Source of the DNA: RUG369 sp050949645
Lineage (GTDB): Bacteria > Planctomycetota > Planctomycetia > Pirellulales > Thermoguttaceae
Assembly (NCBI GenBank): GCA_050949645.1
Contig: JBMNGC010000001.1
Span: 2,356,001 to 2,420,000, forward strand
Direction: 5' to 3'
DNA: 64,000 nt
Shown here piece by piece: positions 36,290 to 47,749 of this stretch. The stretch's first letter is position 1; every line of letters starts with the position of its first letter. Both the position numbers and the translations under genes were made by a program. A model generated the notes under the pieces. It made no database searches. It worked only from the letters and a program-made list of their open reading frames with translations, and had not been told where the DNA came from.

Positions 36290-37072
36290 ATGAATAAAGA
36301 CGATTTTGTTGAAACAACGGACGCGACGATCGACCTCGATCGTCAACGTCGTTGCGGGTTTCCCGAGGTGATCTACGGGGCCGGCAAAACGGCGGAATCT
36401 ATTCTTGAAATTGCGCTGACTCAGTATCGGCACGGGCTCGACGTCCTCGCAACGCGAGTCTCGCCAGAGAAGGCGGAATACGCGCTTCCAAAGTTGCAGA
36501 AAGTCTGTCCCGAAGCCTATTACAACGAAGTCGCGCAGACGCTCCGAGCGCCGCAAATCGACGCGCCCTTGGGCATGTATGCTCGGAAAATTGTCGTCTT
36601 GACGGCGGGTACAAGCGATCTTCCGGTCGCGGAGGAAGCGGTCGAGACGGCAAAGTGGACCGGAGCGCAGGTCGAGCTCATTCAGGACGTCGGGGTCGCC
36701 GGCCCCCAACGGCTACAAGCGAAGATTCCTCGGCTCCTCGACGCGGACGCCGTCGTGGTGGTCGCCGGGATGGAAGGCGCGCTCCCGAGCGTCGTCGGAG
36801 GATACGTCTCGGCGCCGCTCGTCGCGGTCCCGACGAGCGTAGGATACGGCGCCGCCTTCAACGGAGTCGCCGCGTTGCTAGGAATGCTCAATAGTTGCGC
36901 GTCGAATGTGACGGTCGTCAATATCGACGCGGGCTTTAAGGCGGGATACGTCGCCGGTCTGATCGCGAAGAATAATGCGGACGCCGCCGAGTCGGGATTC
37001 CTCGACGGACTTGAGGAGGCGCAACAGCCCCGCGAATCGTCGAAGATGCGCAGGAAGGCGCGAAGAGAATAA
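36290..37072 (+). CDS. larB: Nickel-pincer cofactor biosynthesis protein LarB
   Basis: 260 aa member of the LarB family (AIR-carboxylase/PurE-like core). In known systems LarB carboxylates and hydrolyses nicotinic acid adenine dinucleotide as the first step of nickel-pincer cofactor synthesis, used by lactate racemase and relatives. Seen: GFPEVIYGAGKT, VVLTAGTSDLPVAEEAVET, the core EGALPSVVGGYVSAPLVAVPTSVGYGAAFNGVAALLGMLNSCA and VVNIDAGFKAGYVAG. The ATG at 36290 follows AAAGG at 8 bp; the frame extends further upstream but overlaps the previous gene. larC, larE and larA are not in the window. tcdA starts 1 bp after its stop. Confidence 0.93.
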   Translation: MNKDDFVETTDATIDLDRQRRCGFPEVIYGAGKTAESILEIALTQYRHGLDVLATRVSPEKAEYALPKLQKVCPEAYYNEVAQTLRAPQIDAPLGMYARKIVVLTAGTSDLPVAEEAVETAKWTGAQVELIQDVGVAGPQRLQAKIPRLLDADAVVVVAGMEGALPSVVGGYVSAPLVAVPTSVGYGAAFNGVAALLGMLNSCASNVTVVNIDAGFKAGYVAGLIAKNNADAAESGFLDGLEEAQQPRESSKMRRKARRE

Positions 37073-37073
37073 C

Positions 37074-37910
37074 GTGACCGAAAAGGAGAAAAAAGCTGAG
37101 AAGAGAAACTCGGAAGACGCCTGGAGCCGCACGAGACTTATGCTCGGCGACGACGGTCTCGAACGCGTCCGCCAGTCCTGCGTTATGATCGTAGGTCTCG
37201 GCGCGGTAGGCGGTTACGCGCTCGAAGCCATCGCGCGCGCCGGCGTCGAGCGGCTGAGAATCGCCGATTTCGACGCGATACAGGAAAGCAATATCAACCG
37301 GCAGCTCCTCGCGACGCGCGAAACGATCGGCGAACCGAAGACGGCGCTGGCGGAAGCGCGAATCAAAGCGATCAATCCCAACGCGCTCGTCGACCGCCGC
37401 GACGGACTCGTCAACAGCGAGACCGTCGCGTCCCTCTTCGAAGGAGATTGGCGCGTTGATTACGTCGTCGACGCGATCGACACGCTCGCCTCAAAGGTCG
37501 CGCTCATTGCAGAAACCGTGAAACGCGGGATCCCAGTCATGTCGAGCATGGGCGCGGGGTTGCGCTTCGATCCGTCGCTCATTCGCGTCGGCAAACTCAC
37601 CGGGGTGACAAACTGCCCGCTATCAGCTCAACTTCGCAAGCGACTCCGACGCGTCGGCGTGAATACGGACGACGTGCGTTGCGCCTATTCGCCCGAGCCG
37701 ATACGTAGCGCGATGCGTCGCGGCGAGGAGCGTTTTGAGCGCTTTGACCCCGCGTTGCAGCTCGACCCGAAGACTCGCAAGCCCGGCGGCGGGGACTACC
37801 CTCGAGGACGCCCTCGCAACACGCTCGGCACGCTTCCGACGATCGTTGGAATCTTTGGGCTGCGCGTCGCCCATGAGGTCATTATGGATCTCTCGGGGTT
37901 GCGCGAATAA
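37074..37910 (+). CDS. tcdA: tRNA threonylcarbamoyladenosine dehydratase (TcdA)
   Basis: E1-like ATP-dependent enzyme that cyclises t6A37 to ct6A in tRNA. About 278 aa. Seen: the nucleotide-binding GLGAVGGYALEAIARAG, DFDAIQESNINRQ with the usual Asp and Arg, INPNALVDRRDG, VVDAIDTLASKVALI, the central MSSMGAGLRFDPSLIRVGKL and RVRC-like VRCAYSPEPI. The GTG at 37074, right after larB, gives a basic N-terminus before the fold; an ATG at 37140 would truncate it. Placement in a likely larB operon is unusual. It functionally parallels mtaB elsewhere in the window, since both act on t6A37. Confidence 0.9.
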   Translation: MTEKEKKAEKRNSEDAWSRTRLMLGDDGLERVRQSCVMIVGLGAVGGYALEAIARAGVERLRIADFDAIQESNINRQLLATRETIGEPKTALAEARIKAINPNALVDRRDGLVNSETVASLFEGDWRVDYVVDAIDTLASKVALIAETVKRGIPVMSSMGAGLRFDPSLIRVGKLTGVTNCPLSAQLRKRLRRVGVNTDDVRCAYSPEPIRSAMRRGEERFERFDPALQLDPKTRKPGGGDYPRGRPRNTLGTLPTIVGIFGLRVAHEVIMDLSGLRE

Positions 37911-37927
37911 AGGGAGCGAGCGAGTCG

Positions 37928-38557
37928 CTATCGATCGCGTTTCGGATCAGGTTTGCGAGGCGAACGCGCGGTCTTCTCCAGGCTGACCTTCTTTTTCTTG
38001 GAGGATTTGGGGCTGCGCGCGACCGGCGACGGCAGCGGTTGAACGCGCCTAGGCGGTTTCGTCGCCATCGGCTCTTTCTTCAGAGTGACTTTAGAGGGCG
38101 TCGGCCTGGAAGGCGCGATGCGACTTGAGCCGCCAGCGGACTTGAACCTATCTTTCTGCTTGACCTCGTCTTCTTTGATTTTCAGGAGTTCGTCTACCTC
38201 GTCGGCGTCATTTGACGCCTTACGCTTCGGACGTTCGAGCGTAATATGCTGTCGACCGATCTTAATGACGTCGCTGAGCTCAATTTTCGTAAGTCCCGGC
38301 GCAGCGACGCCGTTCACATAAATCTCCGAGTTCTGACCAAAGGGTCGAATAAAAAGTTCGGTACCAATTCTGAGGATCATGCAACAGGCGCCGTCGACTT
38401 GGAATCTCGCGACGTCGCCGTCCGCAAGACTGTTGACCTTTTTTCGTAACCGACGACTGAAACGCGCCTTGGGAACTCCTTGATCGTCGTCGGATTCCGA
38501 ATTCGCGTCGCCGCGAAAAAAAGCCAGTCTTGCGATTTTTGGGAAAAATTCGGACAT
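37928..38557 (-). CDS. FHA-domain-like protein with basic tail
   Basis: 209 aa. Residues about 45-110 resemble a shortened forkhead-associated domain: ARFQVDGACCMILRIGTELFIRP, then the N-x-(I/V)-Y-V-N-G type SEIYVNGV, and DVIKIGRQHITLE. FHA domains bind phosphothreonine, but the standard Gly-Arg and Ser-x-x-His motifs are not clearly present, so binding ability is doubtful. The C-terminal half is Lys/Pro/Ser-rich and strongly basic, likely disordered or nucleic-acid interacting. Convergent with tcdA (18 bp apart). The Ser/Thr kinase in this window would be a natural functional relative, but no link is shown. Confidence 0.62.
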   Translation of the reverse strand: MSEFFPKIARLAFFRGDANSESDDDQGVPKARFSRRLRKKVNSLADGDVARFQVDGACCMILRIGTELFIRPFGQNSEIYVNGVAAPGLTKIELSDVIKIGRQHITLERPKRKASNDADEVDELLKIKEDEVKQKDRFKSAGGSSRIAPSRPTPSKVTLKKEPMATKPPRRVQPLPSPVARSPKSSKKKKVSLEKTARSPRKPDPKRDR

Positions 38558-38653
38558 GAGCGTCGTCTTTCTATTCAGCGTGGGTCGGCGACCGGCTCGT
38601 TCCAGCAGAGAAACGGCAGCCGGAAAAGCTCGATCGCCGGTGGAAAATCGTCG

Positions 38654-41143
38654 TCAGTTTTCGACGAGTTCCAATCCGCTCTCATTTCGGAACGAGACCT
38701 CGTACCCCTTGGGCGTCTCGAGGGAATACTGCAACTTTCCGTCCTTTTTCTCCCAACGCAGCTTGATCAATTCGCCGTTGAGCGGACGAACGCCCGAGAC
38801 CCAATCAAGGGAGTCGATCTTCGGCAGACGAATCGAGATTTTGCGCGCCGACGCGTCTACGTCTTCGATCCCAAGGATATCGCGATAGAAGACGCGCGCG
38901 ATATGGGACGCGAATCCATGGTTGCAGCTCGCGTCGTCGCTGTCAAATTCCCAGAGCGTGCCGGTGCGTTCCGCCATATACTCGTTGTAAGCGACCGATT
39001 CGTCGAGGAGCTGGTCTCCGCGATTAGCGGACGCGACGAGTTCGAGTCGCAGGACGTTGCCGACAAACGCGTTCGCCTTCCGAACCTCCGGATAGAGCCC
39101 TTGCTCGATCCGATACGGTCCGAAGTCGTTGATAAGCGTCTTGTAGAGTTCGGGATACGTTTCAGGCGTCGCTGTTTTGAAGAAGAACGCGAAATACTGA
39201 CAGACCTCGCTGCGGTCGCGGAGTATCTCAAGGGTTCCGTCCTCTTTACGAACGGCATGGTCGACGAAGAATTCTCCGTCGAAGGACTGTTCGCGAACCT
39301 TAGCGCGAACCTTCTCCGCCTTCTGGGTCCACTCGTCGACGCCATAGAGCTTGCCGGCGGTTTCGAGAATCGCGGCGTAAGTCATATTGCTCGGATAGTT
39401 CACGTCCTGAACGAACTTGTTCGCGTCCGACCACTCGACGAAGACCCAGCTCGGAAGCTTCTCAAGGAGCCCGTCGGAGTTCTCATATTTCTCCAAGAAG
39501 GCGAGGAGCTTCTTGATCTTTTCGCGCAGACCGTCGACGATCGTCCTATCGGGCGTTCGTTTCGAAAATTCCCCGAGTTGCATGACGAACCACATCGCCC
39601 AGTTCGGAATAAAGACTCCGTCGTAATGATCGGACGGATAGCACATCGGGAGCATGCCGTCGGGAAGATACTTGAAGCTCTCGGGGAGCATGTAGTTTTC
39701 CAAAAACGCCGTTTCCGCGTCGACCCTTCCCGTCAGATCAAACGCAACTCGCGAGGTAAAGAAGCTGTCGCAGAGCCAGCCTGCGCGTTCACGGTGCGGG
39801 CAGTCGGAAAAGACGTCGACTGAGTTTTCCCGGAAGGTCAGTTGCGCGGCGGCGTAAATCTTCTTGAGGCGAGGGTCAGAGCAATCGAAGGACGCCTCTC
39901 GCGTCGGCGGGTAAGCATATTCGCGCAGATAAAATTTCTTGAGCGTAAAGGACCCTTTGAGGCAGTGCAGTTTTGCATAGCGACCGACCTGCGGTTCAAT
40001 CGATTCAAGGTCGATCGAGCCGGCATTGCCAATGGTCCATTTTATGGCGGCGCAGACATGCAAACGCAAGAAGTTCAGATCGCCGTCCGCATTGAGAATC
40101 TCGTCGAACGTGAGGACGATCTCCGTTCCCGGCGTCGCTTCAATGGTAAAGCCGAAGAACCCGCAGTAATTGGCGCCGAAATCGAAGATCTGAGCGTCGC
40201 CCTCCTTATACTGCGATCCAACGTCGAGGGGCTCGTCGTCGACAAAGGTCGTCTGCAACGACTGGACCTCGTCAGAGAGCAGGATTTCGAGTTCGTCAAT
40301 CTTGTAGCCCTTAAGCTGAGGTCCGATATTAACGAGCGAGCGGTCGCGCCACGGGTTCTCAAGTTTTTCAACGGGTTTCACCGTGCAACGTTTGCCGCAG
40401 CCCGTCGGCTCAAAGATCGTGAACTCCGGGTACGGGAGACGACGCGGCAGATATTTGACCTCGGGCTGTCGCGCCAGAACGACGCTGTGAATATCGTTAG
40501 CCTTGCGAAGATCATAGACTTCGATGAAAGGACGCTGGAAACTGAATCTCTGAACCTTTTGGACGCGAATGCCGGTGAGATCCGCTGCGTCGAACGCAAC
40601 AACGTCGTCTCTCTGCGACGCGTCCGCGCCGAGCGTCGCCGCGAGGACCTTACCCGAACCGTCGACGAGCTCGGCTTGCAGGAACGAAGGCTGATCCAAC
40701 TTGTCGAAGCTGTTGCAGTTATACCCTGAAACCTCAATCGTTATGAGATTCTGCCCCTTTTTGAGATACTTCGAAAGGTCCCACTCGTCGACACGAAACC
40801 ACCCGTGAGGGCCGCGCGCCGGGCCATATCCGACGTATTCCCTACCGATGTGGATTCGCAAAATGGAGGAACCGGCGACCCGAAGAACCACGTCCTTCGC
40901 TTGTTCGTCCGACTCTAGATCGAACGCAGCATAGAAGGCGAGCGTTACGTTCATTTCTTCTTCGCGCCCCTGCGCCCAGACCGGCTGAGCGACCGCGAAC
41001 TTCGGCGCCTCGGAATCCTTAGTCTCAGCAGGCTCTTGCGCGTAAAGAGGACGCGTCAGCGGATTAACCGCGACACTCGCCGCAACTGCCGAGTACGCGC
41101 TCGTCTTAATGAAATCTCGTCGGTTAGAATATTGTCGTTCCAT
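38654..41143 (-). CDS. Tat-exported alpha-L-rhamnosidase-like glycoside hydrolase (GH78-like)
   Basis: 829 aa. Twin-arginine signal at the start (NRRDFIKTS), then N-terminal beta-sandwich modules (LRVAGSSILRIHIGREYVGYGPARGPHGW is typical of the rhamnosidase N-domain), a galactose-binding-like part, and a six-hairpin (alpha/alpha)6 catalytic domain with SDCPHRERAGWLCDSFFTSR near residue 445, the counterpart of the GH78 DCPxRxExxGW motif. The C-terminus is a small beta domain. Expected to release rhamnose or a related sugar from polysaccharides outside the cytoplasm. GGGAGG stands before the ATG. Substrate not determinable from sequence alone. Confidence 0.88.
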   Translation of the reverse strand: MERQYSNRRDFIKTSAYSAVAASVAVNPLTRPLYAQEPAETKDSEAPKFAVAQPVWAQGREEEMNVTLAFYAAFDLESDEQAKDVVLRVAGSSILRIHIGREYVGYGPARGPHGWFRVDEWDLSKYLKKGQNLITIEVSGYNCNSFDKLDQPSFLQAELVDGSGKVLAATLGADASQRDDVVAFDAADLTGIRVQKVQRFSFQRPFIEVYDLRKANDIHSVVLARQPEVKYLPRRLPYPEFTIFEPTGCGKRCTVKPVEKLENPWRDRSLVNIGPQLKGYKIDELEILLSDEVQSLQTTFVDDEPLDVGSQYKEGDAQIFDFGANYCGFFGFTIEATPGTEIVLTFDEILNADGDLNFLRLHVCAAIKWTIGNAGSIDLESIEPQVGRYAKLHCLKGSFTLKKFYLREYAYPPTREASFDCSDPRLKKIYAAAQLTFRENSVDVFSDCPHRERAGWLCDSFFTSRVAFDLTGRVDAETAFLENYMLPESFKYLPDGMLPMCYPSDHYDGVFIPNWAMWFVMQLGEFSKRTPDRTIVDGLREKIKKLLAFLEKYENSDGLLEKLPSWVFVEWSDANKFVQDVNYPSNMTYAAILETAGKLYGVDEWTQKAEKVRAKVREQSFDGEFFVDHAVRKEDGTLEILRDRSEVCQYFAFFFKTATPETYPELYKTLINDFGPYRIEQGLYPEVRKANAFVGNVLRLELVASANRGDQLLDESVAYNEYMAERTGTLWEFDSDDASCNHGFASHIARVFYRDILGIEDVDASARKISIRLPKIDSLDWVSGVRPLNGELIKLRWEKKDGKLQYSLETPKGYEVSFRNESGLELVEN

Positions 41144-41350
41144 AATGCGTTTACCTCCCAGGCGTCAGGCTTCGAATCGTGATCGCGTCGTTGAAAAATA
41201 GTTTGCCCCAGAAAGCTTTGATTTTGTCGTGTCGACTATTCTGAGACCCCGCGCTCATGATAGCAAAAGATTCGTTGGAAGTCAAAACCCAAGCGCTCTA
41301 TCTGCGGATTTTCGATCATTTTTTGCAGGTGAGTTGCGACGCGACCGTCG

Positions 41351-41391
41351 CAAAAGAAAAGGCGCGAACCCTATGAGATTCGCGCCTTTTG
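41351..41391 (-). terminator. Rho-independent terminator after the Gly-rich secreted protein gene
   Basis: 12 bp perfect stem AAAAGGCGCGAA/TTCGCGCCTTTT (41357-41368 and 41379-41390) with a 10 nt loop. The minus-strand T-run corresponds to the A-rich stretch at 41352-41360. It separates this gene from the rhamnosidase gene downstream. Confidence 0.85.
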
Positions 41392-41420
41392 ATATCAAGC
41401 TTCGCAATCGGGCCAGGAAA

Positions 41421-42386
41421 TCATTTCAGGACTTCCTTGGTGAGATTCTCGACGGTATCGTCCGTCTTCTCAAGAGGTTCGCTGAGCAGCTCCGCCTGAG
41501 CGTCTTCAACGTCCTGGAGAACGTTAGCGCGCTCCTGGGCTCTCTGAAGAAGTTGCGATCCGACGGAAAGCTCGTCCGCGCTGAAATAATTCGTTACGAG
41601 ACTGTTGCCGCCTTCCTGCTTTGTCTTCGCGGCAAGCTCGTCGAAGGTGAGACCATTCTCGGTATTCCAGACGGCGACCTGAAGCGCGTTCTGGCTGACT
41701 TCTTCGTCTCCGAGCATCGAGCAGAGAACTTGAGTCGTCTTGTTATTGGTGTACTGATCGATCGGGACGATCGTATAGGCAACGCTCGGGCCCGGCTCTT
41801 TCTTACCATGCTCGAGGCAGACGGTGCGTACGGTCTCTTTGCGAGTCTTATTAGGCGCGATCGAGAAGAGTCCTCCTCCTCCGCGTCCGCCGCGACCGCC
41901 GAAGCCGCCGCCAAATCCGCCGCGACCGCCGAAGCCGCCGCCGACCGACTGGTTGCCGCCGCCATAACCGCTGCTGCGACCGCCGGTCAGGCTATTACGT
42001 CCGCCACGACCGCCGGCGTCGTCAAACAATCCACCGCCGAAGCCGGCGCCGGCGCCGGCGGGGCCGCCGCGGCCGCCGAAGCCGCCAACACCGCCGAAGC
42101 CGCCGCCAAATCCGCCGGGCTGCGCGAGGACTGGAACCCCCGCGTACGCAGACGGCATCTCGACGACGATCGGCTTATCTGTCTTATTGGTGACGGCAAG
42201 GGTGCCTTTGAGCGAATTTTTCGGAGTAAGCTTGACTTCGACGAGGCCCTCGTCGATCGCCTGGAACAACTCGACCGCCTCTGGAGTGGCGTCTGCTGGT
42301 TTCGGATCGGCCGCGTACGCGCGGATGCCTGCCGTCGGCGCCGCGATCGCTACCATAAGAAGCAACTGAAAAATACTCGTTCTCAT
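41421..42386 (-). CDS. Secreted Gly/Phe/Arg-rich protein of unknown function
   Basis: 321 aa with a signal peptide (about 1-26, ending AYA). Residues about 30-85 form a small domain with VKLTPKNSLKGTLAVTNKTDKPIVVEMP. Residues about 88-175 are extremely Gly-rich with FGGG, GRGG and GGFGG units. The last 140 residues (about 180-321) form a mixed domain with TVCLEHGKKEPGPSVAYTIVPIDQY and QVAVWNTENGLTFDEL. The Gly-rich part is GC-heavy, and its opposite strand reads as a long open frame by composition only. Gly-rich secreted proteins of this shape are common in Planctomycetota; function unknown. Confidence 0.78.
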   Translation of the reverse strand: MRTSIFQLLLMVAIAAPTAGIRAYAADPKPADATPEAVELFQAIDEGLVEVKLTPKNSLKGTLAVTNKTDKPIVVEMPSAYAGVPVLAQPGGFGGGFGGVGGFGGRGGPAGAGAGFGGGLFDDAGGRGGRNSLTGGRSSGYGGGNQSVGGGFGGRGGFGGGFGGRGGRGGGGLFSIAPNKTRKETVRTVCLEHGKKEPGPSVAYTIVPIDQYTNNKTTQVLCSMLGDEEVSQNALQVAVWNTENGLTFDELAAKTKQEGGNSLVTNYFSADELSVGSQLLQRAQERANVLQDVEDAQAELLSEPLEKTDDTVENLTKEVLK

Positions 42387-42764
42387 CTAATCTCTCTCCA
42401 CGGCGCCAGCAGTCGGCCGCTGGACTATTGACACGCGCAAAAGGCGCGAATGATTTCGTTCCCGATCCCGTCGGTCGCCGACGCTCAGGCTTCTTTAACC
42501 GCGTCGCTGGGCTGCCAATAAGCGGGCGTCGCGAGTCCTCGTCGACGGGAATTTAAAGACGCCGCCGCCCAACCCATACCTAATGATAATCCCAGAGCGC
42601 AGACAAGTCCACAATTTGCGGCAAAAAAATCTATATTTTTAAGAAAAACCGAAATTTTCTGTCGTTTCTTCCGGTTATTCCAATCCAGCGTCGATACGCG
42701 TCAACGCGGACGACGGCGCCTCTCTTTGATTCGTTGCGCAGCGAGACGAAACGAGGAAAAAATA
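42387..42764. other. Gene-free region between the Gly-rich protein and the CYTH gene
   Basis: 378 bp without a supportable gene. It has an AT-rich patch near 42610-42670. I saw no clear promoter or terminator in it. Confidence 0.35.
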
Positions 42765-43376
42765 TCATGGTTCGACGATCTCTCGACCCAATTCTCGCTC
42801 GATCTTTAAAGCAAGATAACTTTTGCTGATTGCGTCCTTCAGCCCCAGGCGTTCCGCGAGATCCTTGACGGTCGCGCTTGCGGCTTCGAATTCTGATTCG
42901 ACCGCGATGGTTTCGAGTTCCGTGAAGAAGCCGAGTCCTTCAAGGGAATCGACCGAAATTTCAATCTCGCGACCGTCAAAATGGGCGCGCGCGCAGCGAC
43001 GCGTCTTCAGGAGCCGCGCGGCGGGCTCAAATCCTAAGCGCTGGAAGAAGCGCGACCAATCGCGCTGAGCGCGTTCAACAAGAGCGCCGCTGTTCTCGGG
43101 ACTGGAAAGTGACGGCGACGCGAGGGGGAGTTCGATCTCCTCTCGCGTCTTCGTTTCGTCGTCAAGCCTCGGACCTTTGAAGGTCGCGACGAGATCATTT
43201 CCTCGGCGCCGAATCCGCAACATCTTCCCATTATCCGGAAATCCGAGGGCGTCGCAACGATAGAACTCGTCCTCTTCGACGGTCGCCGGACCGAGACTCA
43301 TATCAAGAATCGATTCGAGACGTTTCTCGTATTCCGCCGGATCGTCGACGCGGAATTTCATCTCTACTTCCAGCAT
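42765..43376 (-). CDS. CYTH-domain protein (class IV adenylate cyclase / thiamine triphosphatase superfamily)
   Basis: 203 aa CYTH fold. The signature ExExK is at the very start (EVEMKF), followed by further charged strands of the triphosphate tunnel: MLRIRRRGNDLVATFKGPR, TREEIELPL, LKTRRCARAHFDGREIEISVDSLEGLGFFTELE, and a C-terminal LKDAISKSYLALKIERELG. These are the residues that hold triphosphate and metal in CyaB-like enzymes and ThTPase. The exact substrate (ATP, tripolyphosphate, thiamine triphosphate) cannot be told. It starts 9 bp after pheS on the same strand, so it is likely translated from the same mRNA. Confidence 0.9.
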   Translation of the reverse strand: MLEVEMKFRVDDPAEYEKRLESILDMSLGPATVEEDEFYRCDALGFPDNGKMLRIRRRGNDLVATFKGPRLDDETKTREEIELPLASPSLSSPENSGALVERAQRDWSRFFQRLGFEPAARLLKTRRCARAHFDGREIEISVDSLEGLGFFTELETIAVESEFEAASATVKDLAERLGLKDAISKSYLALKIERELGREIVEP

Positions 43377-43385
43377 TCAGGCTAC

Positions 43386-44411
43386 TCATTCGACGACGCT
43401 AAACTGCTCGTTCACACGCAAATCGCCGGAATTCAAATATCGTATATCGCGGATTCCGTATTTCATCATCGCCAGTCGCGTCAGTCCGACGCCGAAGGCG
43501 AAACCGCTGTATTCGTCAGTGTCGACGCCGCCGTTACGGAGAACCTGGGGGTGCACAAGTCCGCAAGGAATAAGTTCGATCCACCCGTCGCCGCAGGTAG
43601 GGCATCCTTTGCCGCTGCAGAAGAGGCAGTTGAGGTCAAGCTCAAAGCCCGGCTCGACGAAGGGGAAATAACCGGGACGGAGTCGCACTTTGACTTCGCG
43701 ATGAAAAATCTCGCTGAGCGCCGTCTTCATGACGGCAATCAAGTTCGCGACGGAGATATCCTTGTCGACGACCAGACCCTCGCACTGATAGAAGGTGTTC
43801 TCATGACTCGGATCGAGAGACTCGTACCTGAAACAGCGTCCGGGAAAGATCGAGCGAATCGGAGCGCCGAATCGCTCGAGCGTTCGAACCTGGTTCGCTG
43901 AGGTATGCGTCCGCAGAATAAGCTGGTTCTTGAGCCAGAAAGTGTCCTGCATGTCGCGCGCGGGATGGTCGTGAGGAATATTGACGCTCTCGAAACAATA
44001 ATACTCCGATTCGATCTCCGGACCGTAAAGAACGGAGAATCCCATCCCCTGGAAGATATCTTCGAGCTCCATCTGCGTCAGAGTAATCGGGTGGAGCGAA
44101 CCGACGCGTCGACCTTTGCCGGGCGCGGTGAGATCGAGGTCGTTCGTCTTGCGGCGAACGTCGGAAGACTGGAGCGCGTTGGCCGCCGCTTTGATCTGTT
44201 CGGTCGCATACGTCTTGAGCTCGTTTAAACGAGCGCCAAAACTCTTCTTTTCTTCGGCCGACATCGTGCGAAAGTCGGCGTTCTTCGCGAGGGTCGTGAT
44301 CTGTCCCTTGCGACCAAGGAAATCGACGCGAACCTTTTCGATCATCTCGGCGGACTTTGAATTTTTCGCCGCCTCCAACGCTTTACGCAACTTTTCTTTA
44401 ATCTGTTGCAT
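43386..44411 (-). CDS. pheS: Phenylalanyl-tRNA synthetase alpha subunit
   Basis: Catalytic subunit of the alpha2beta2 enzyme that charges tRNA-Phe. 341 aa, the usual length. Seen: an N-terminal coiled-coil arm (about 1-90), HPITLTQMELEDIFQGMGF, motif 2-like GRCFRYESLDPSHENTFYQCEG, class II core YFPFVEPGFELDL, and motif 3 FGVGLTRLAMMKYGIRDIR. A short CLFCSGKGCPTCGDGW insert (about residues 260-275) looks like a zinc-binding knuckle and is seen in a subset of PheS. pheT is not adjacent in the window, which is unusual. A ribosome binding site (GTGGAG) precedes the ATG. Confidence 0.95.
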   Translation of the reverse strand: MQQIKEKLRKALEAAKNSKSAEMIEKVRVDFLGRKGQITTLAKNADFRTMSAEEKKSFGARLNELKTYATEQIKAAANALQSSDVRRKTNDLDLTAPGKGRRVGSLHPITLTQMELEDIFQGMGFSVLYGPEIESEYYCFESVNIPHDHPARDMQDTFWLKNQLILRTHTSANQVRTLERFGAPIRSIFPGRCFRYESLDPSHENTFYQCEGLVVDKDISVANLIAVMKTALSEIFHREVKVRLRPGYFPFVEPGFELDLNCLFCSGKGCPTCGDGWIELIPCGLVHPQVLRNGGVDTDEYSGFAFGVGLTRLAMMKYGIRDIRYLNSGDLRVNEQFSVVE

Positions 44412-44790
44412 TATCTATACTCCACTTCATCTCCGATACCAACGCGTCACTGCCTCAATAGAACGCGACGCGCGCGACCCGACGCTTTCTCCGTATTGTA
44501 GCCTTAAAAGCAAGGGCGTCGAGGGCGCTTTTCGCCTGATCGAGAGGCGCTTAGCGCTCGACGGCAGATAGTTTATCGGTTGACGGTCGGCAGAATCCAA
44601 ATCTTCTCGCGTCTTTTCCCCGCGATTAACGATTCGGCGCCGCGTAACGCGTGCGAAATCGAGAAACGTTTTTTGTTTTTTCGGTTTGGCGCGTCGGTTG
44701 CATATCTAGTCAATAACCGCAGGACGCGGTCCGTCTAAGATTATAGACGATGACGATTTAGGCGTTCCCGGTCAAACAGGAGGTCTAAGA
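44412..44790. other. Divergent region between pheS and clpB
   Basis: 379 bp holding the ribosome binding site AGGAGG for clpB and a small inverted repeat (44732-44749). No CIRCE element and no clear sigma32-type promoter was seen. Nothing else is supported. Confidence 0.4.
44732..44749. promoter_or_regulatory. Inverted repeat upstream of clpB, possible operator
   Basis: CGTCTA-AGATTA-TAGACG is a perfect 6 bp inverted repeat with a 6 bp centre, 41 bp before the clpB start. It is a candidate regulatory site only; six-base arms can arise by chance. Confidence 0.25.
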
Positions 44791-47505
<2,715 letters not shown>

Positions 47506-47535
47506 ACGAAGTCGGCGCGACGTCGCTCGTAAAAG

Positions 47536-47571
47536 AAGCCTGAATTGCGTTACGCGATTCAGGCTTTTTTT
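47536..47571 (+). terminator. Rho-independent terminator after clpB
   Basis: 10 bp perfect stem AAGCCTGAAT/ATTCAGGCTT (47536-47545 and 47557-47566) followed by a run of T. Confidence 0.9.
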
Positions 47572-47749
47572 GGTTCCGGCGATCGGTCAAAAAGTTGTGT
47601 TTTCAGTCGACGTCGTGTATACTTCCAACATAAGATCGCCTGGAAGTCGTGCTTTACGCACGCCGGACGGCGTTTGCTGCTCGGAATACATTCATGATGA
47701 AACTGAACCCGGCGATATCCCGTTCGCCGACCATAGAGGAGATCTATAT

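Noticed and set aside
41500..42431. Long Ala-rich plus-strand frame opposite the Gly-rich secreted gene
   Set aside because: It is the complement of a strongly biased Gly-codon strand; the minus frame has a signal peptide.
44570..44790. CIRCE or sigma32 heat-shock element upstream of clpB
   Set aside because: No TTAGCACTC-N9-GAGTGCTAA type sequence and no clear sigma32 promoter was found; only a small inverted repeat is present.
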